Shown one piece after another: positions 19,277-26,716 of a stretch of DNA of 64,000 nucleotides. Both the position numbers and the translations under genes were made by a program. Under the pieces are notes generated by a model that did not search any database, was not told the DNA's origin, and saw only the letters and a list, made by a program, of their open reading frames with translations. Numbering within the stretch: the first letter of the stretch is position 1; each line of letters opens with the position of its first letter. Origin of the DNA: Psychrobacillus sp. OK032 (lineage in GTDB: Bacteria; Bacillota; Bacilli; Bacillales_A; Planococcaceae); assembly GCF_900111345.1 (NCBI RefSeq), contig NZ_FOGY01000002.1, positions 248,001-312,000 of the forward strand, written 5' to 3'.

Positions 19277-20380
19277 CTATATAAGCGACGGTCGAATAGA
19301 TATTTCCACTCCAGTTGGTGCATGCGCAGCGACGACTACGCCTCCTTGCTGTACAGTAATCCAACCTAATCCTGAGAAAACAATATCCGTTTTTGCATCT
19401 TTAATCTTAAATTCATGACGGACTAAAGGTGGCAATAAATCTGCAAACTCTTCAGATGGCGGAGATAATAACTCCCCTTTATGTTCTTTATATAAGTTGT
19501 CCGCATTTTCTAGCTTCGTTCGGTGAATCGGAATATCATTTGCGATATGACAAGTAAATGCCGAACGATCTCCTTTGATAAAATCGAAACGAGATAATCC
19601 ACCTAAAAATAAGGTTTGCTCGCTGTTCAATTGGAACACTTTTGGTTTAATTTCTTTTTTCGGCGTAATATATTTTAGCTCAGTTGGATCTAAATAATGC
19701 GCCATTTGATGATGATTGATAATACCTGGTGTGTCATACAATGCTTTTTTATCGTCTAACGGAATTTCAATCATATCAAGCGTTGTTCCAGGAAAATGAG
19801 AGGTAGTAATTACTGCATCTTCTCCTGTTGCCTGTTTAATAATACGGTTGATAAAAGTTGATTTACCAACGTTTGTACAACCAACTACATATACATTCTC
19901 ACCTTTACGATAATGCTCAATAGCTTCCATTGCCTCAGGCATACCAGTTCCTTTATGTGCACTTACAAATAACACATCGATTGGAGACAAGCCTAATTTT
20001 TTCGCTTCTTGTTTCATCCAGTTAATCACTTTGTTTTTCTTTACCGATTTTGGTAATAAATCCGCTTTATTGGCAATCAATAAAATAGGATTATTTCCAA
20101 CAAAACGATGTAATCCAGGAAGCCAACTACCATTAAAATCAAAAATATCAACAATCTTAACGATTAGTCCTTTTTGCGTTCCTAAACCATTTAAAATGCG
20201 TAAAAAATCATCATCAGTTAGCGAAACAGGTTGTAATTCGTTGTAGTTTTTTAATCTAAAACAACGCTGACAAATGATATCTTCTTTTTCTAATGAAGAA
20301 ACTGGGGCATACCCCGTTTCCCCTACTTTCTCTGTTTGAATAATTGTTCCACAACCGATACATTTTGGTGCTTCTGTCAC
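19277..20380 (-). CDS. yqeH: Circularly permuted ribosome-assembly GTPase YqeH
   Basis: GTPase needed for 30S assembly. It is 367 aa from GTG 20380 (VTEAPKCIGCG). GGAGG seven bases upstream and a GTGA overlap with the yqeG stop support this start over an ATG five codons earlier. An N-terminal treble-clef zinc finger has CIGCG and CQRCF. The GTPase motifs occur in permuted order: G4 IANKADLL, G5 VSAHKGTG, G1 VGCTNVGKST, G3 YDTPGI. A C-terminal RNA-binding domain follows. Confidence 0.96.
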   Translation of the reverse strand: MTEAPKCIGCGTIIQTEKVGETGYAPVSSLEKEDIICQRCFRLKNYNELQPVSLTDDDFLRILNGLGTQKGLIVKIVDIFDFNGSWLPGLHRFVGNNPILLIANKADLLPKSVKKNKVINWMKQEAKKLGLSPIDVLFVSAHKGTGMPEAMEAIEHYRKGENVYVVGCTNVGKSTFINRIIKQATGEDAVITTSHFPGTTLDMIEIPLDDKKALYDTPGIINHHQMAHYLDPTELKYITPKKEIKPKVFQLNSEQTLFLGGLSRFDFIKGDRSAFTCHIANDIPIHRTKLENADNLYKEHKGELLSPPSEEFADLLPPLVRHEFKIKDAKTDIVFSGLGWITVQQGGVVVAAHAPTGVEISIRPSLI

Positions 20381-20898
20381 TCTTCTTCCTCCCATGTTAC
20401 TTGACCTTTTTTATCAAGATAACTAAAAATTCTTCGTTCTACTAAGCGATTAAATTTCGTAAAAAATCCATCTGAATTTGCAACCGGTATGACTAAAATA
20501 GTATGAAGCTTTTGCCGATTACCACCGAACACATCCGTTAAGAGCTGGTCTCCAATGACAACTACTTCTTCACGGTTTACATTCATTTTACTCACCGCTT
20601 GTTTGAAAGCTTTCCCTAACGGTTTACGTGCTTTTGATATGAAAGGAATTTCAAGTGGGTCTGCAAAAGATTTAACCCGTAAATCATTGTTATTGGAAAC
20701 AATCGTTACTTGTATGCCAGATGCTTTCATGGCTGCAAACCATTCGATTAACTTTGGTGTTGCATTAGGACGATCCCACTCTACTAGAGTATTATCTAAA
20801 TCTGTAATAACCGCTTTCACACCTTTTTCTTTTAAGAATTCAGGTGTTATTTGAAAGATGCTTCTTACAAATTCACTTGGTATAAAATATGAATACAA
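20377..20898 (-). CDS. yqeG: HAD-family phosphatase YqeG
   Basis: HAD-IIIA phosphatase related to mitochondrial GEP4 (phosphatidylglycerophosphatase). It is 173 aa from TTG 20898, chosen because GGAGTG lies seven bases upstream and the length then matches B. subtilis YqeG. Motif I is TDLDNTLVEWDRP, motif II is TIVSNNND, and the lysine is in SKARKPLGKAF. The final acidic motif is VVIGDQLLTDVFGGN. Its location beside psd makes phosphatidylglycerophosphate dephosphorylation attractive, but the substrate is inferred. It couples to yqeH. Confidence 0.9.
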   Translation of the reverse strand: MYSYFIPSEFVRSIFQITPEFLKEKGVKAVITDLDNTLVEWDRPNATPKLIEWFAAMKASGIQVTIVSNNNDLRVKSFADPLEIPFISKARKPLGKAFKQAVSKMNVNREEVVVIGDQLLTDVFGGNRQKLHTILVIPVANSDGFFTKFNRLVERRIFSYLDKKGQVTWEEEE

Positions 20899-20936
20899 AA
20901 ACAAACACTCCAATTCGACGCTTTTTCTTTTTTCGA

Positions 20937-21719
20937 TTATAGCATATTTGCCACAATCTCACCCATTCGTACAAACTTCCCGGGTTTCATAGCGGATGAA
21001 AACTCCATACTCGCTTCTTCAAATAGCATGACCACTGTTGATCCAAACGAGAAATAACCAACTTCATCGCCTTTTTTCCATACGGAAGATGTATTTGTTA
21101 ACTCAATCGAATTAACAAACATTGCCCCCACTTTAATATGAAAACAATGCTTCTTGTTTGGCATACTTAGTTCGGTTAACAAACGGTAATTTCCACTAAT
21201 TGCTTCTCTTCCATATTGAAGCCCCCATTTATTAACAGGATACGATTTTTTTCCAAGCATATATTGACGTATAACTTCCCCGTCCACCGGCGCATGAATG
21301 CGATGATACTCAGCCGGACTTAGATACAAAATGATATACTTTCCATTTACGAATTGGTTTGCAATCTTTTGTGAACCAAGTAAGTTCTCTAATGTATAGG
21401 ATTTATCTTTCACGAAAAAAATGCCATCTTTCGAAATAGAACCGAATGTTTCAACCGTTGCATCGACAGGACTAATAATACTATTTGACCCAACATGTAT
21501 TGGTCGGCTCTCTGCTGACACTTCTCGGATAAAAAAATCATGCAAAGTAGAAAAATCATTTATTGGACGGGTAACATCTTGTAAAGTTATATTAAAATAT
21601 TTAATATATGTAGGTATGATGGATTTACTTAGCTTTGATCGTGCAAAGGATTGAATAATAGATGATGACCATCTGCCATTCGTTAATTCAATCATCGATT
21701 GATATAATTTTTCTCTCAT
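20937..21719 (-). CDS. psd: Phosphatidylserine decarboxylase proenzyme
   Basis: Converts phosphatidylserine to phosphatidylethanolamine at the membrane. The 260 aa protein is cleaved autocatalytically at the serine of the FGST motif (YFSFGSTVVMLFE, near residue 230) to form the pyruvoyl group. Other conserved parts are ISPVDATVETFG and YLSPAEYHRIHAPVDGEV. It lies upstream of yqeG on the same strand and is divergent from pssA, the gene for the preceding step. In B. subtilis pssA and psd are co-located elsewhere, so the placement here is a lineage difference. Confidence 0.96.
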   Translation of the reverse strand: MREKLYQSMIELTNGRWSSSIIQSFARSKLSKSIIPTYIKYFNITLQDVTRPINDFSTLHDFFIREVSAESRPIHVGSNSIISPVDATVETFGSISKDGIFFVKDKSYTLENLLGSQKIANQFVNGKYIILYLSPAEYHRIHAPVDGEVIRQYMLGKKSYPVNKWGLQYGREAISGNYRLLTELSMPNKKHCFHIKVGAMFVNSIELTNTSSVWKKGDEVGYFSFGSTVVMLFEEASMEFSSAMKPGKFVRMGEIVANML

Positions 21720-21743
21720 TTCTATCTCCCTATAAACAATTGC

Positions 21744-21772
21744 TTACATTTTTTACTTATTCAAAGTATAAT
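21744..21772 (+). promoter_or_regulatory. Sigma-A promoter of pssA
   Basis: TTACAT, a 17-nt spacer and TATAAT in the 89-bp region between psd and pssA. Confidence 0.65.
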
Positions 21773-21808
21773 AAACAAAATAGTTGGATTGTAAAGGAGT
21801 GATTTACA

Positions 21809-22348
21809 ATGTATTTACAAAGTATTATGTCCAATACCCGAAAGAAATTGAAATCACATGCGGCAAATATGATTACTATTGCAAATCTTGCATTTGGTGG
21901 CGCAGCCATTATGGCTACGATGAATGATTCTCCTGCATATAGTGTGTTATTTATATTTATAGCAGGTTTATTAGACCGATTCGATGGAATGGTTGCAAGA
22001 AAGTTTCATCTTGAATCGGAGCTTGGAAAACAACTAGATTCGATGAGTGATATTATATCGTTTGGTGTGGCACCAGCGTTGTTATTGTATTCCCTAGTGT
22101 TACAAGAATTTAGTACAGCAGGTATGGCTATAACAATCATTTATATCGCATGTGGCGCATTTAGACTTGCTCGATTTAATATATCGGAATCGAACGGATT
22201 TTTTACTGGACTCCCGATTACAGTTGCAGGGGTTATTTTAACTTTATCTTATTTCGCCATTGATATGATACCATCTGTTTCTTATATGTTCTTATTTATC
22301 ATACTTGCTTTTTTAATGATCAGTACCTTTACGTTAAAAAAAGTATAA
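21809..22348 (+). CDS. pssA: CDP-diacylglycerol-serine O-phosphatidyltransferase
   Basis: Membrane enzyme that makes phosphatidylserine from CDP-diacylglycerol and serine. The 179 aa protein has five or six hydrophobic helices. The CDP-alcohol phosphotransferase motif DG(x)2AR(x)8G(x)3D(x)3D is present within LDRFDGMVARKF and ESELGKQLDSMSD (residues about 58-85). AAGGAG precedes the start. Divergent from psd: together the two genes form a phosphatidylethanolamine module. Terminated by a strong hairpin before sigK. Confidence 0.95.
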   Translation: MYLQSIMSNTRKKLKSHAANMITIANLAFGGAAIMATMNDSPAYSVLFIFIAGLLDRFDGMVARKFHLESELGKQLDSMSDIISFGVAPALLLYSLVLQEFSTAGMAITIIYIACGAFRLARFNISESNGFFTGLPITVAGVILTLSYFAIDMIPSVSYMFLFIILAFLMISTFTLKKV

Positions 22349-22368
22349 ATACTTTTCATCAATTTTGA

Positions 22369-22396
22369 ACGACTGCTACTTGCAGTCGTTTTTTTC
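22369..22396 (+). terminator. Terminator after pssA
   Basis: ACGACTGC and GCAGTCGT, a perfect 8-bp stem with a 5-nt loop, followed by a run of Ts. The last T and C of this run are also the first bases of the sigma-E-like -35 box of sigK. Confidence 0.93.
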
Positions 22397-22423
22397 ATAT
22401 TCCTATGTTTTTCGACATATACT
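22395..22423 (+). promoter_or_regulatory. Putative sigma-E promoter of sigK
   Basis: TCATATT (22395-22401), a 14-nt spacer and CATATACT (22416-22423). This closely fits the Bacillus sigma-E consensus (KMATATT, 13-15 nt, CATACAMT). Sigma-E drives sigK in B. subtilis together with SpoIIID. Transcription would start near 22430. Confidence 0.78.
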
Positions 22424-22453
22424 AAAATGTATAACTTGATGGAGGTGAATAGT

Positions 22454-23182
22454 ATTTCTGGTCTTTTGACTGCATTTATAAGTGTTGTCTCAGATCTCCC
22501 TCTTGTTCTCGGTTACTTAAAGGGTCAGGCGTTTCATCAACCATTTTCACCAGAAGAAGAAAAAGTAATGATTGATCGTTTTTTGGAAGGTGACTTGTCC
22601 GCAAGAGATGAACTAATCGAACGAAATATGCGGCTTGTTGCACATGTCGTAAAAAAATTTCATCCAAAACACGAGCTATTAGACGATTATATCTCCATTG
22701 GTACAATTGGATTGATGAAAGCAGTAAATAGCTATACACCCACTAAAAAAACAAAATTAGCAACTTATGCAGCAAGATGCATAGAAAATGAGATCCTAAT
22801 GTATTTACGTTCATTGAAAAAAGTACAAAAAGACGTTTCATTGCATGAACCAATCGGAATGGATAAAGACGGCCATTCTTTAGAGATAACAGATTTACTT
22901 CAGAATATGGATAAAAGTACCGATGAGCAACTTGTCGATGAAGAAGATACAAACAGATTGTATACACATTTGTCACATTTAGAAAAACGAGAACTAGATA
23001 TTGTGATTAGACGATATGGCTTACTTGGGCATGAACCAATGACCCAAAAAGAAATATCGAAGCAATTGAAAATATCACGAAGTTACGTTTCACGAATTGA
23101 AAAACGTGCACTCGTCAAACTATACCAATCATATATTCATGAAAAAAACTCTTTTGATGTATCAAACACCAAAAGAGCTTAG
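22454..23182 (+). CDS. sigK: RNA polymerase sporulation sigma factor SigK
   Basis: Mother-cell late sigma factor, made as pro-sigma-K. From the proposed start it is 242 aa. A hydrophobic pro-region (GLLTAFISVVSDLPLVLGYL) precedes PFSPEEEKVMIDRFLEGD. Region 2 contains ERNMRLVAHVVKKF, DDYISIGTIGLMKAVNSY and KLATYAARCIENEILMYLRS. Region 4 contains LLGHEPMTQKEISKQLKISR and SYVSRIEKRALVKL. The gene is continuous, with no skin-like insertion. Upstream in-frame ATGs at 22427 and 22439 have no ribosome-binding site, and the first lies before the predicted transcription start. GGAGG (22441-22445) sits 8 nt from ATT 22454, which aligns with the initiator of other SigK proteins. Confidence 0.92.
   Translation: MSGLLTAFISVVSDLPLVLGYLKGQAFHQPFSPEEEKVMIDRFLEGDLSARDELIERNMRLVAHVVKKFHPKHELLDDYISIGTIGLMKAVNSYTPTKKTKLATYAARCIENEILMYLRSLKKVQKDVSLHEPIGMDKDGHSLEITDLLQNMDKSTDEQLVDEEDTNRLYTHLSHLEKRELDIVIRRYGLLGHEPMTQKEISKQLKISRSYVSRIEKRALVKLYQSYIHEKNSFDVSNTKRA
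23142..23177 (-). terminator. Minus-strand terminator inside the sigK 3' end
   Basis: CTCTTTTG and CAAAAGAG form an inverted repeat. Read on the minus strand it is followed by seven Ts. It would end transcripts from mtnN and the 26-aa frame. It overlaps the last codons of the convergent sigK. Confidence 0.7.
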
Positions 23183-23188
23183 AAGAAC

Positions 23189-23269
23189 TTAATCTTCACT
23201 TGTCTCTGCTATCATAATGAATGCTAAAACAGCAGTAATTAAAATAGACATACCCATCAAAAAGATCAT
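23189..23269 (-). CDS. Putative 26-aa membrane peptide downstream of mtnN
   Basis: Open frame beginning MIFLMGMSILITAVLAFIM and ending in a charged tail (IAETSED). GGAGGGGG lies seven bases before the ATG, a near-ideal Shine-Dalgarno. The peptide is almost all one transmembrane helix. It lies between mtnN and a minus-strand terminator, so it would be transcribed. I recognise no family. The ribosome-binding site and location argue that it is real; the short length means chance cannot be excluded. Confidence 0.5.
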   Translation of the reverse strand: MIFLMGMSILITAVLAFIMIAETSED

Positions 23270-23379
23270 TCCATTACCCCCTCCAACATAATGAAAGCGT
23301 TTGTTCCTTTATCATAGCATACAATGTATTAATTATTAATATGGTAGTAACCATTCTAGTTTGTCAAATTCATGACAAA

Positions 23380-24072
23380 TTATAATCTCTCTACTACACG
23401 TAATACTATTTCAGTTGAATGCTTAGCTGCTACCGGTAAAAATTCATCGAAACTTATCGAAGATTCTTTTCCAGCAATATCCGATAATGATCGAATTACA
23501 ACGAAGGGAACTTCGAACTGATGACAAACTTGTGCAACAGCTGCCGCTTCCATTTCACACGCTTTCATCTGTGGAAAATGACTTCGAACCTCTTCCACTT
23601 TTTCAGGATCATGCATAAAAACATCTCCAGTTGCTATTAACCCGGTAGCCGCTTCATGTTCTCCAATCTCTTTTACTGCATCTTCTGCTAGTTTCATCAA
23701 ATGTACATCTGATTTAAAAGCTGCTGGGAGTAGTGGAACTTGTCCTATTTCATATCCAAAAGCCGTCACATCTACATCATGATGTCGTACTTCATCCGAA
23801 ATAACAATTGCACCTACAGAGAGTGTTGGATCGTATCCACCAGCTGAACCTGTATTAATCACGTAATCCGGTTTATATTCGTTTAATAAAATAGCTGTTG
23901 TCATTGCGGCATTAACTTTACCTATTCCACTTTTCAAAAGAATTACTTCATGGTCTTTGTAAGTACCGATTGTAAACTCGCTATTTGCAATAAACTTAGT
24001 TTCAGCATTTTCTATTTCATTTCGCAATAATTCTACTTCTTGCTCCATTGCACCAATAACTGCAATTTTCAT
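23380..24072 (-). CDS. mtnN: 5'-methylthioadenosine/SAH nucleosidase
   Basis: Cleaves adenine from methylthioadenosine and S-adenosylhomocysteine, feeding methionine salvage and the activated methyl cycle. At 230 aa it is full length. Conserved parts are [16 protein letters not shown], the [20 protein letters not shown] phosphorylase motif, [18 protein letters not shown], and the catalytic aspartate in [13 protein letters not shown]. The yrrT homologue found next to it in B. subtilis is absent. A repeat block replaces the upstream intergenic region. Confidence 0.97.
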   Translation of the reverse strand: MKIAVIGAMEQEVELLRNEIENAETKFIANSEFTIGTYKDHEVILLKSGIGKVNAAMTTAILLNEYKPDYVINTGSAGGYDPTLSVGAIVISDEVRHHDVDVTAFGYEIGQVPLLPAAFKSDVHLMKLAEDAVKEIGEHEAATGLIATGDVFMHDPEKVEEVRSHFPQMKACEMEAAAVAQVCHQFEVPFVVIRSLSDIAGKESSISFDEFLPVAAKHSTEIVLRVVERL

Positions 24073-24094
24073 CTTATTTTGCCCCTCTCTATTA

Positions 24095-24402
24095 ATTACG
24101 CCTCAGCGTAATTGCGTCCAGATTTTGAATCGAGCTTGAGGCCTACAGGATGTAGGTCACGCCGTCGATGCGACAAAAGCTCTTTTGCGACGAGCTTTGC
24201 GCAGGAGCAGGACGTCGCGAACTTAGACTGCCTTCTTTGACTCCATTCAAAACTGCCGCCGGAGGCTTTATCTTCGTTCAGCGGGCGTTTGAACACCCGC
24301 TGAATAGTAGCAAAACAGCATTCATCTCACCACCTCTAGAGGTGGTAGTCTACTGCTACTGCGCAAGCTCGTCGAAAAAAAATACTGAATGAAGATAAAG
24401 CA
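24095..24402. repeat. Mosaic intergenic repeat block between yrrS and mtnN
   Basis: Starts with the hairpin end TTACGCCTCAGCGTAA. It then carries the small hairpin CCTACA-gga-TGTAGG (24142-24156), the 25-bp module (24185-24209), and the segment CCGCCGGAGGCTTTATCTTC with CAGCGGGCGTTTGAACACCC and CGCTG. A truncated inverted copy of the module (24361-24376) and the end signature CTGAATGAAGATAAA follow. The same end and middle segments recur near 48000. No gene is supported in it. Confidence 0.8.
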
Positions 24403-24410
24403 CTTCTTTT

Positions 24411-24449
24411 AAAATAAGTCAAAGACGCCCTTGAAGTCAAGAGGCGTCT
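24411..24449 (-). terminator. Terminator overlapping the yrrS stop codon
   Basis: The minus strand reads AGACGCC-t-CTTGA-ct-TCAAG-g-GCGTCT, an almost perfect palindrome, then a T-rich tail. The yrrS stop codon lies within the hairpin. Confidence 0.7.
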
Positions 24450-25108
24450 TCTAATGTTGATAACTTTTCTCTTTTCGTCGGTTTCCATCCTTGCCCATCT
24501 ACCCATTCTAAATGGATTCGATAAATTTCTTTTCCATCCTTAGAAGTGACAGTTCCAATCGATTTTTGAGGACTCCCACCATTACCTAAAAACTTTACAA
24601 ACATATTAGAAGGGTCTAGTTCAGCTGCATAAGCAAGTGCTTCTACCTTCTCTGCCCAGTCAACTGATGAACGGTCATAACTGGAGATATGTTCACCTGT
24701 TTGAGTTGTACCAATTGGTTCCCATGTAGAGTCTGTACTAACATCGCTTGTATCACTACTTGATTGCTCATTTGTATTAGAATTGTTATTATCCTCAGAT
24801 TCATCTGCTGTTATATCTACTTTCTCTGTAGATGTAGCGCTCGACTCATTTTCGGTAACGGATTCGTTTGCAGAAGTACCTTCTTCCTGTTGCTCAGAAG
24901 TATTTTCTTCTGTCGTGTCCTCTTGCGACTCCTGAGTATCTGATACAGTTTGTTCTACTGTTGCTTCTTCTGTTTTATCGTCTGTTACGATATTGACGAC
25001 TACTACAATAATTAATAGTAGTACTATCCCGATTAATATATTTAGGATTTTATTATTTTTTTTCTTTCTATTTTGCCTTGAGTTCATTCGACGATTATTT
25101 TCTAGCAT
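24437..25108 (-). CDS. yrrS: YrrS family protein (DUF1510)
   Basis: A 223 aa single-pass membrane protein of unknown function. A basic N-terminus (MLENNRRMNSRQNRKKKNNK) is followed by one transmembrane helix (ILIGIVLLLIIVVVVNIV). About 110 residues of acidic Ser/Thr/Glu/Asn low-complexity linker come next. The C-terminal DUF1510 domain starts near EPIGTTQTGEH and contains WAEKVEALAYAAELDPSNMF. GGAGGAGG supports ATG 25108 over the TTG one codon earlier. In B. subtilis yrrS lies with pbpI after greA; pbpI is absent here. Confidence 0.88.
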   Translation of the reverse strand: MLENNRRMNSRQNRKKKNNKILNILIGIVLLLIIVVVVNIVTDDKTEEATVEQTVSDTQESQEDTTEENTSEQQEEGTSANESVTENESSATSTEKVDITADESEDNNNSNTNEQSSSDTSDVSTDSTWEPIGTTQTGEHISSYDRSSVDWAEKVEALAYAAELDPSNMFVKFLGNGGSPQKSIGTVTSKDGKEIYRIHLEWVDGQGWKPTKREKLSTLEDAS

Positions 25109-25274
25109 CAAAATCCTCCTCCATAGATTAGAGAGTACAATATTATAAGACGTTTATAAAGTATGTTAAGTTTCATTTTTCAGAACAAAATCCTAAGTGG
25201 TTTCAAGTGCATCCTTTTTTAGTGGTTTCCACAAAAAAAAGAAGGTGCAATATAGGGATAATGCAACTTATTGA

Positions 25275-25450
25275 ACTACCGCGAGCGCAGATGATCTCCG
25301 CTCCAGGCGGACGCTTTCCGCGGGCATGGCTTCAATCTCCTCGGAGCTCGAGCTCCTGCGGGGCTTTCAGCTCATGCACCTGCCGCTTCGCATTCGGTGC
25401 AGAAAAAACATTTGCTATTCCCGCTGGAGTCGTCGCCCTACACTTCAATC
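25275..25450. repeat. GC-rich palindromic repeat, family D
   Basis: Contains GCTCCAGGCGGACGCTTTCC and GCGGGCATGGCTTCAATC, then GAGCTCGAGCTC, and ends CCCGCTGGAGTCGTCGCCCT. Its reverse complement shares both outer ends with family A (GGCGACGACTCC.GCGGG left, CCGCGGAAAGCGTCCGCC right) but has a different middle. It is therefore a second subfamily of the same palindrome. The 114-codon frame across it is not a gene. Confidence 0.75.
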
Positions 25451-25551
25451 AACAAAATATGCTGACTAATTTAGCATCAACCTACAAACGAATAGATTTA
25501 CTAGAACCGCCGCATTACGGAAAAAAGTGCCAACTATCATTAATTGTATAA

Positions 25552-25860
25552 AATTGCTTATTAATTAGTGCACTTGAGTTTCAACACGCTATGAATAACC
25601 AAACAATTCCTATTTCAACAACAATAAACTCTTAGTTTGGAGAATTAATTGCTTTCGTCCTCAAATTAGTTCCTCTCGTACTAGTTTGGTTGCTTTCTCA
25701 TAGAACTAGTTGCTTACAATGACCAGTTGATCATATTTTTCCTTTTACCGGATAATACTTAATGAAATATTTACTAAATGTGGATTTTGTCTTAATTTTC
25801 TAATAAATATTTTGATTTATTAAGCGAGAAACTAATAAGTCAGCAAGCTCCATTGATTTT
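25552..25860. other. AT-rich spacer with decayed short tandem repeats
   Basis: No gene is visible. Between about 25600 and 25745 a degenerate unit of about 20 bases (variants of ACTAGTTGCTTTC and ATTAGTTCCTCTC) recurs five or six times. It looks like an eroded minisatellite. Confidence 0.4.
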
Positions 25861-25990
25861 CGTAGCAGGCGGCGACTCCTGCGGGATGAAGTGAGACAGA
25901 TGAGACATCACAACGGACGGCGAAGCTATGGTGATGGCTCATCGCTCACCCCGCGGAGAGCGTCCGCCCTGCAACGAAAATCATTGCGGA
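25861..25990. repeat. GC-rich palindromic repeat, family A copy 2 (most intact)
   Basis: Outer arms GGCGGCGACTCCTGCGGG and CCCGCGGAGAGCGTCCGCC, inner arms GTGAGACAGATGAG and CTCATCGCTCAC. They make a hairpin of about 110 bases. It stands out sharply in GC from the AT-rich flanks. Confidence 0.85.
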
Positions 25991-26093
25991 CTCTTCATTT
26001 AACTCACAAAGTCTCATTATCGCTAAAGAATGATACTCAAATATTATTAGGAAGTTAACCACTTGTCTAGTTAATATAATTTCCTCAAGCATC

Positions 26094-26122
26094 AAAAAAG
26101 AGGCAAACATAATGTTTACCTC
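26094..26122 (-). terminator. Terminator after greA
   Basis: GAGGTAAACAT and ATGTTTGCCTC with one mismatch, then TTTTTT on the minus strand, 8 nt after the greA stop. Confidence 0.9.
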
Positions 26123-26129
26123 TTCCTTG

Positions 26130-26603
26130 TTATGAAATAGATTTTATTTCTACGTCCATTTCTCCGCCTGGTGTCACTATTTTCACTTTTTCTCCTATTG
26201 TTTTACCAAGTAAACCTTTAGCAATAGGTGAATCATTTGAAATTAGACCTTCCAGTGGATCAGCTTCTGCTGAACCAACGATTGTATAAGTTTCTTCATC
26301 ACCATCAGGAATTTCGATAAATGTTACCGTTTTCCCTAGTGCTACAGTATCATTATTGCCTTCTTCTTCAATAATAACTGCATTTCGAATCATCGACTCA
26401 AGTGTAGAAATTCTGCCTTCTACGAATGCTTGGTCTTCTTTTGCAGAATCATATTCCGAGTTTTCGGATAAGTCTCCAAAGCTTCTCGCAATTTTAATAC
26501 GTTCTACTACTTCTTTACGTTTCACCGTTTTCAATAATTCTAATTCTTCTTCTAATTTTTGTTTACCAGCAACGGTCATTGGATATTGTTTCTCTGTTGA
26601 CAC
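26130..26603 (-). CDS. greA: Transcription elongation factor GreA
   Basis: Stimulates RNA cleavage by backtracked RNA polymerase. At 157 aa it is the usual length. The N-terminal coiled coil has the acidic tip ([20 protein letters not shown]). The C-terminal FKBP-like domain ends with the typical [17 protein letters not shown]. It starts at GTG 26603 with AAGGAG upstream; an out-of-frame ATG lies between them. It is downstream of udk, as in B. subtilis. Confidence 0.97.
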   Translation of the reverse strand: MSTEKQYPMTVAGKQKLEEELELLKTVKRKEVVERIKIARSFGDLSENSEYDSAKEDQAFVEGRISTLESMIRNAVIIEEEGNNDTVALGKTVTFIEIPDGDEETYTIVGSAEADPLEGLISNDSPIAKGLLGKTIGEKVKIVTPGGEMDVEIKSIS

Positions 26604-26716
26604 TTCCCATACACTCCTTTAAATACACACTTAAAACATTCTTCATGTACCATTCTATGCTGAACTATAAAATGATATGAATTTCATGAAATTATTGTCA
26701 ATCACCAATCATCATA

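Noticed and set aside
22427-22453. ATG 22427 as the sigK start
   Set aside because: No Shine-Dalgarno, and it falls before the predicted sigma-E transcription start; GGAGG points to ATT 22454. Kept open as a possibility if another promoter is used.
24096-24296. 66-codon minus-strand frame upstream of mtnN
   Set aside because: Entirely inside a repeat block and shares its peptide with other repeat copies.
25207-25551. 114-codon plus-strand frame
   Set aside because: Spans the family D palindrome with no ribosome-binding site; high GC explains the absence of stops.
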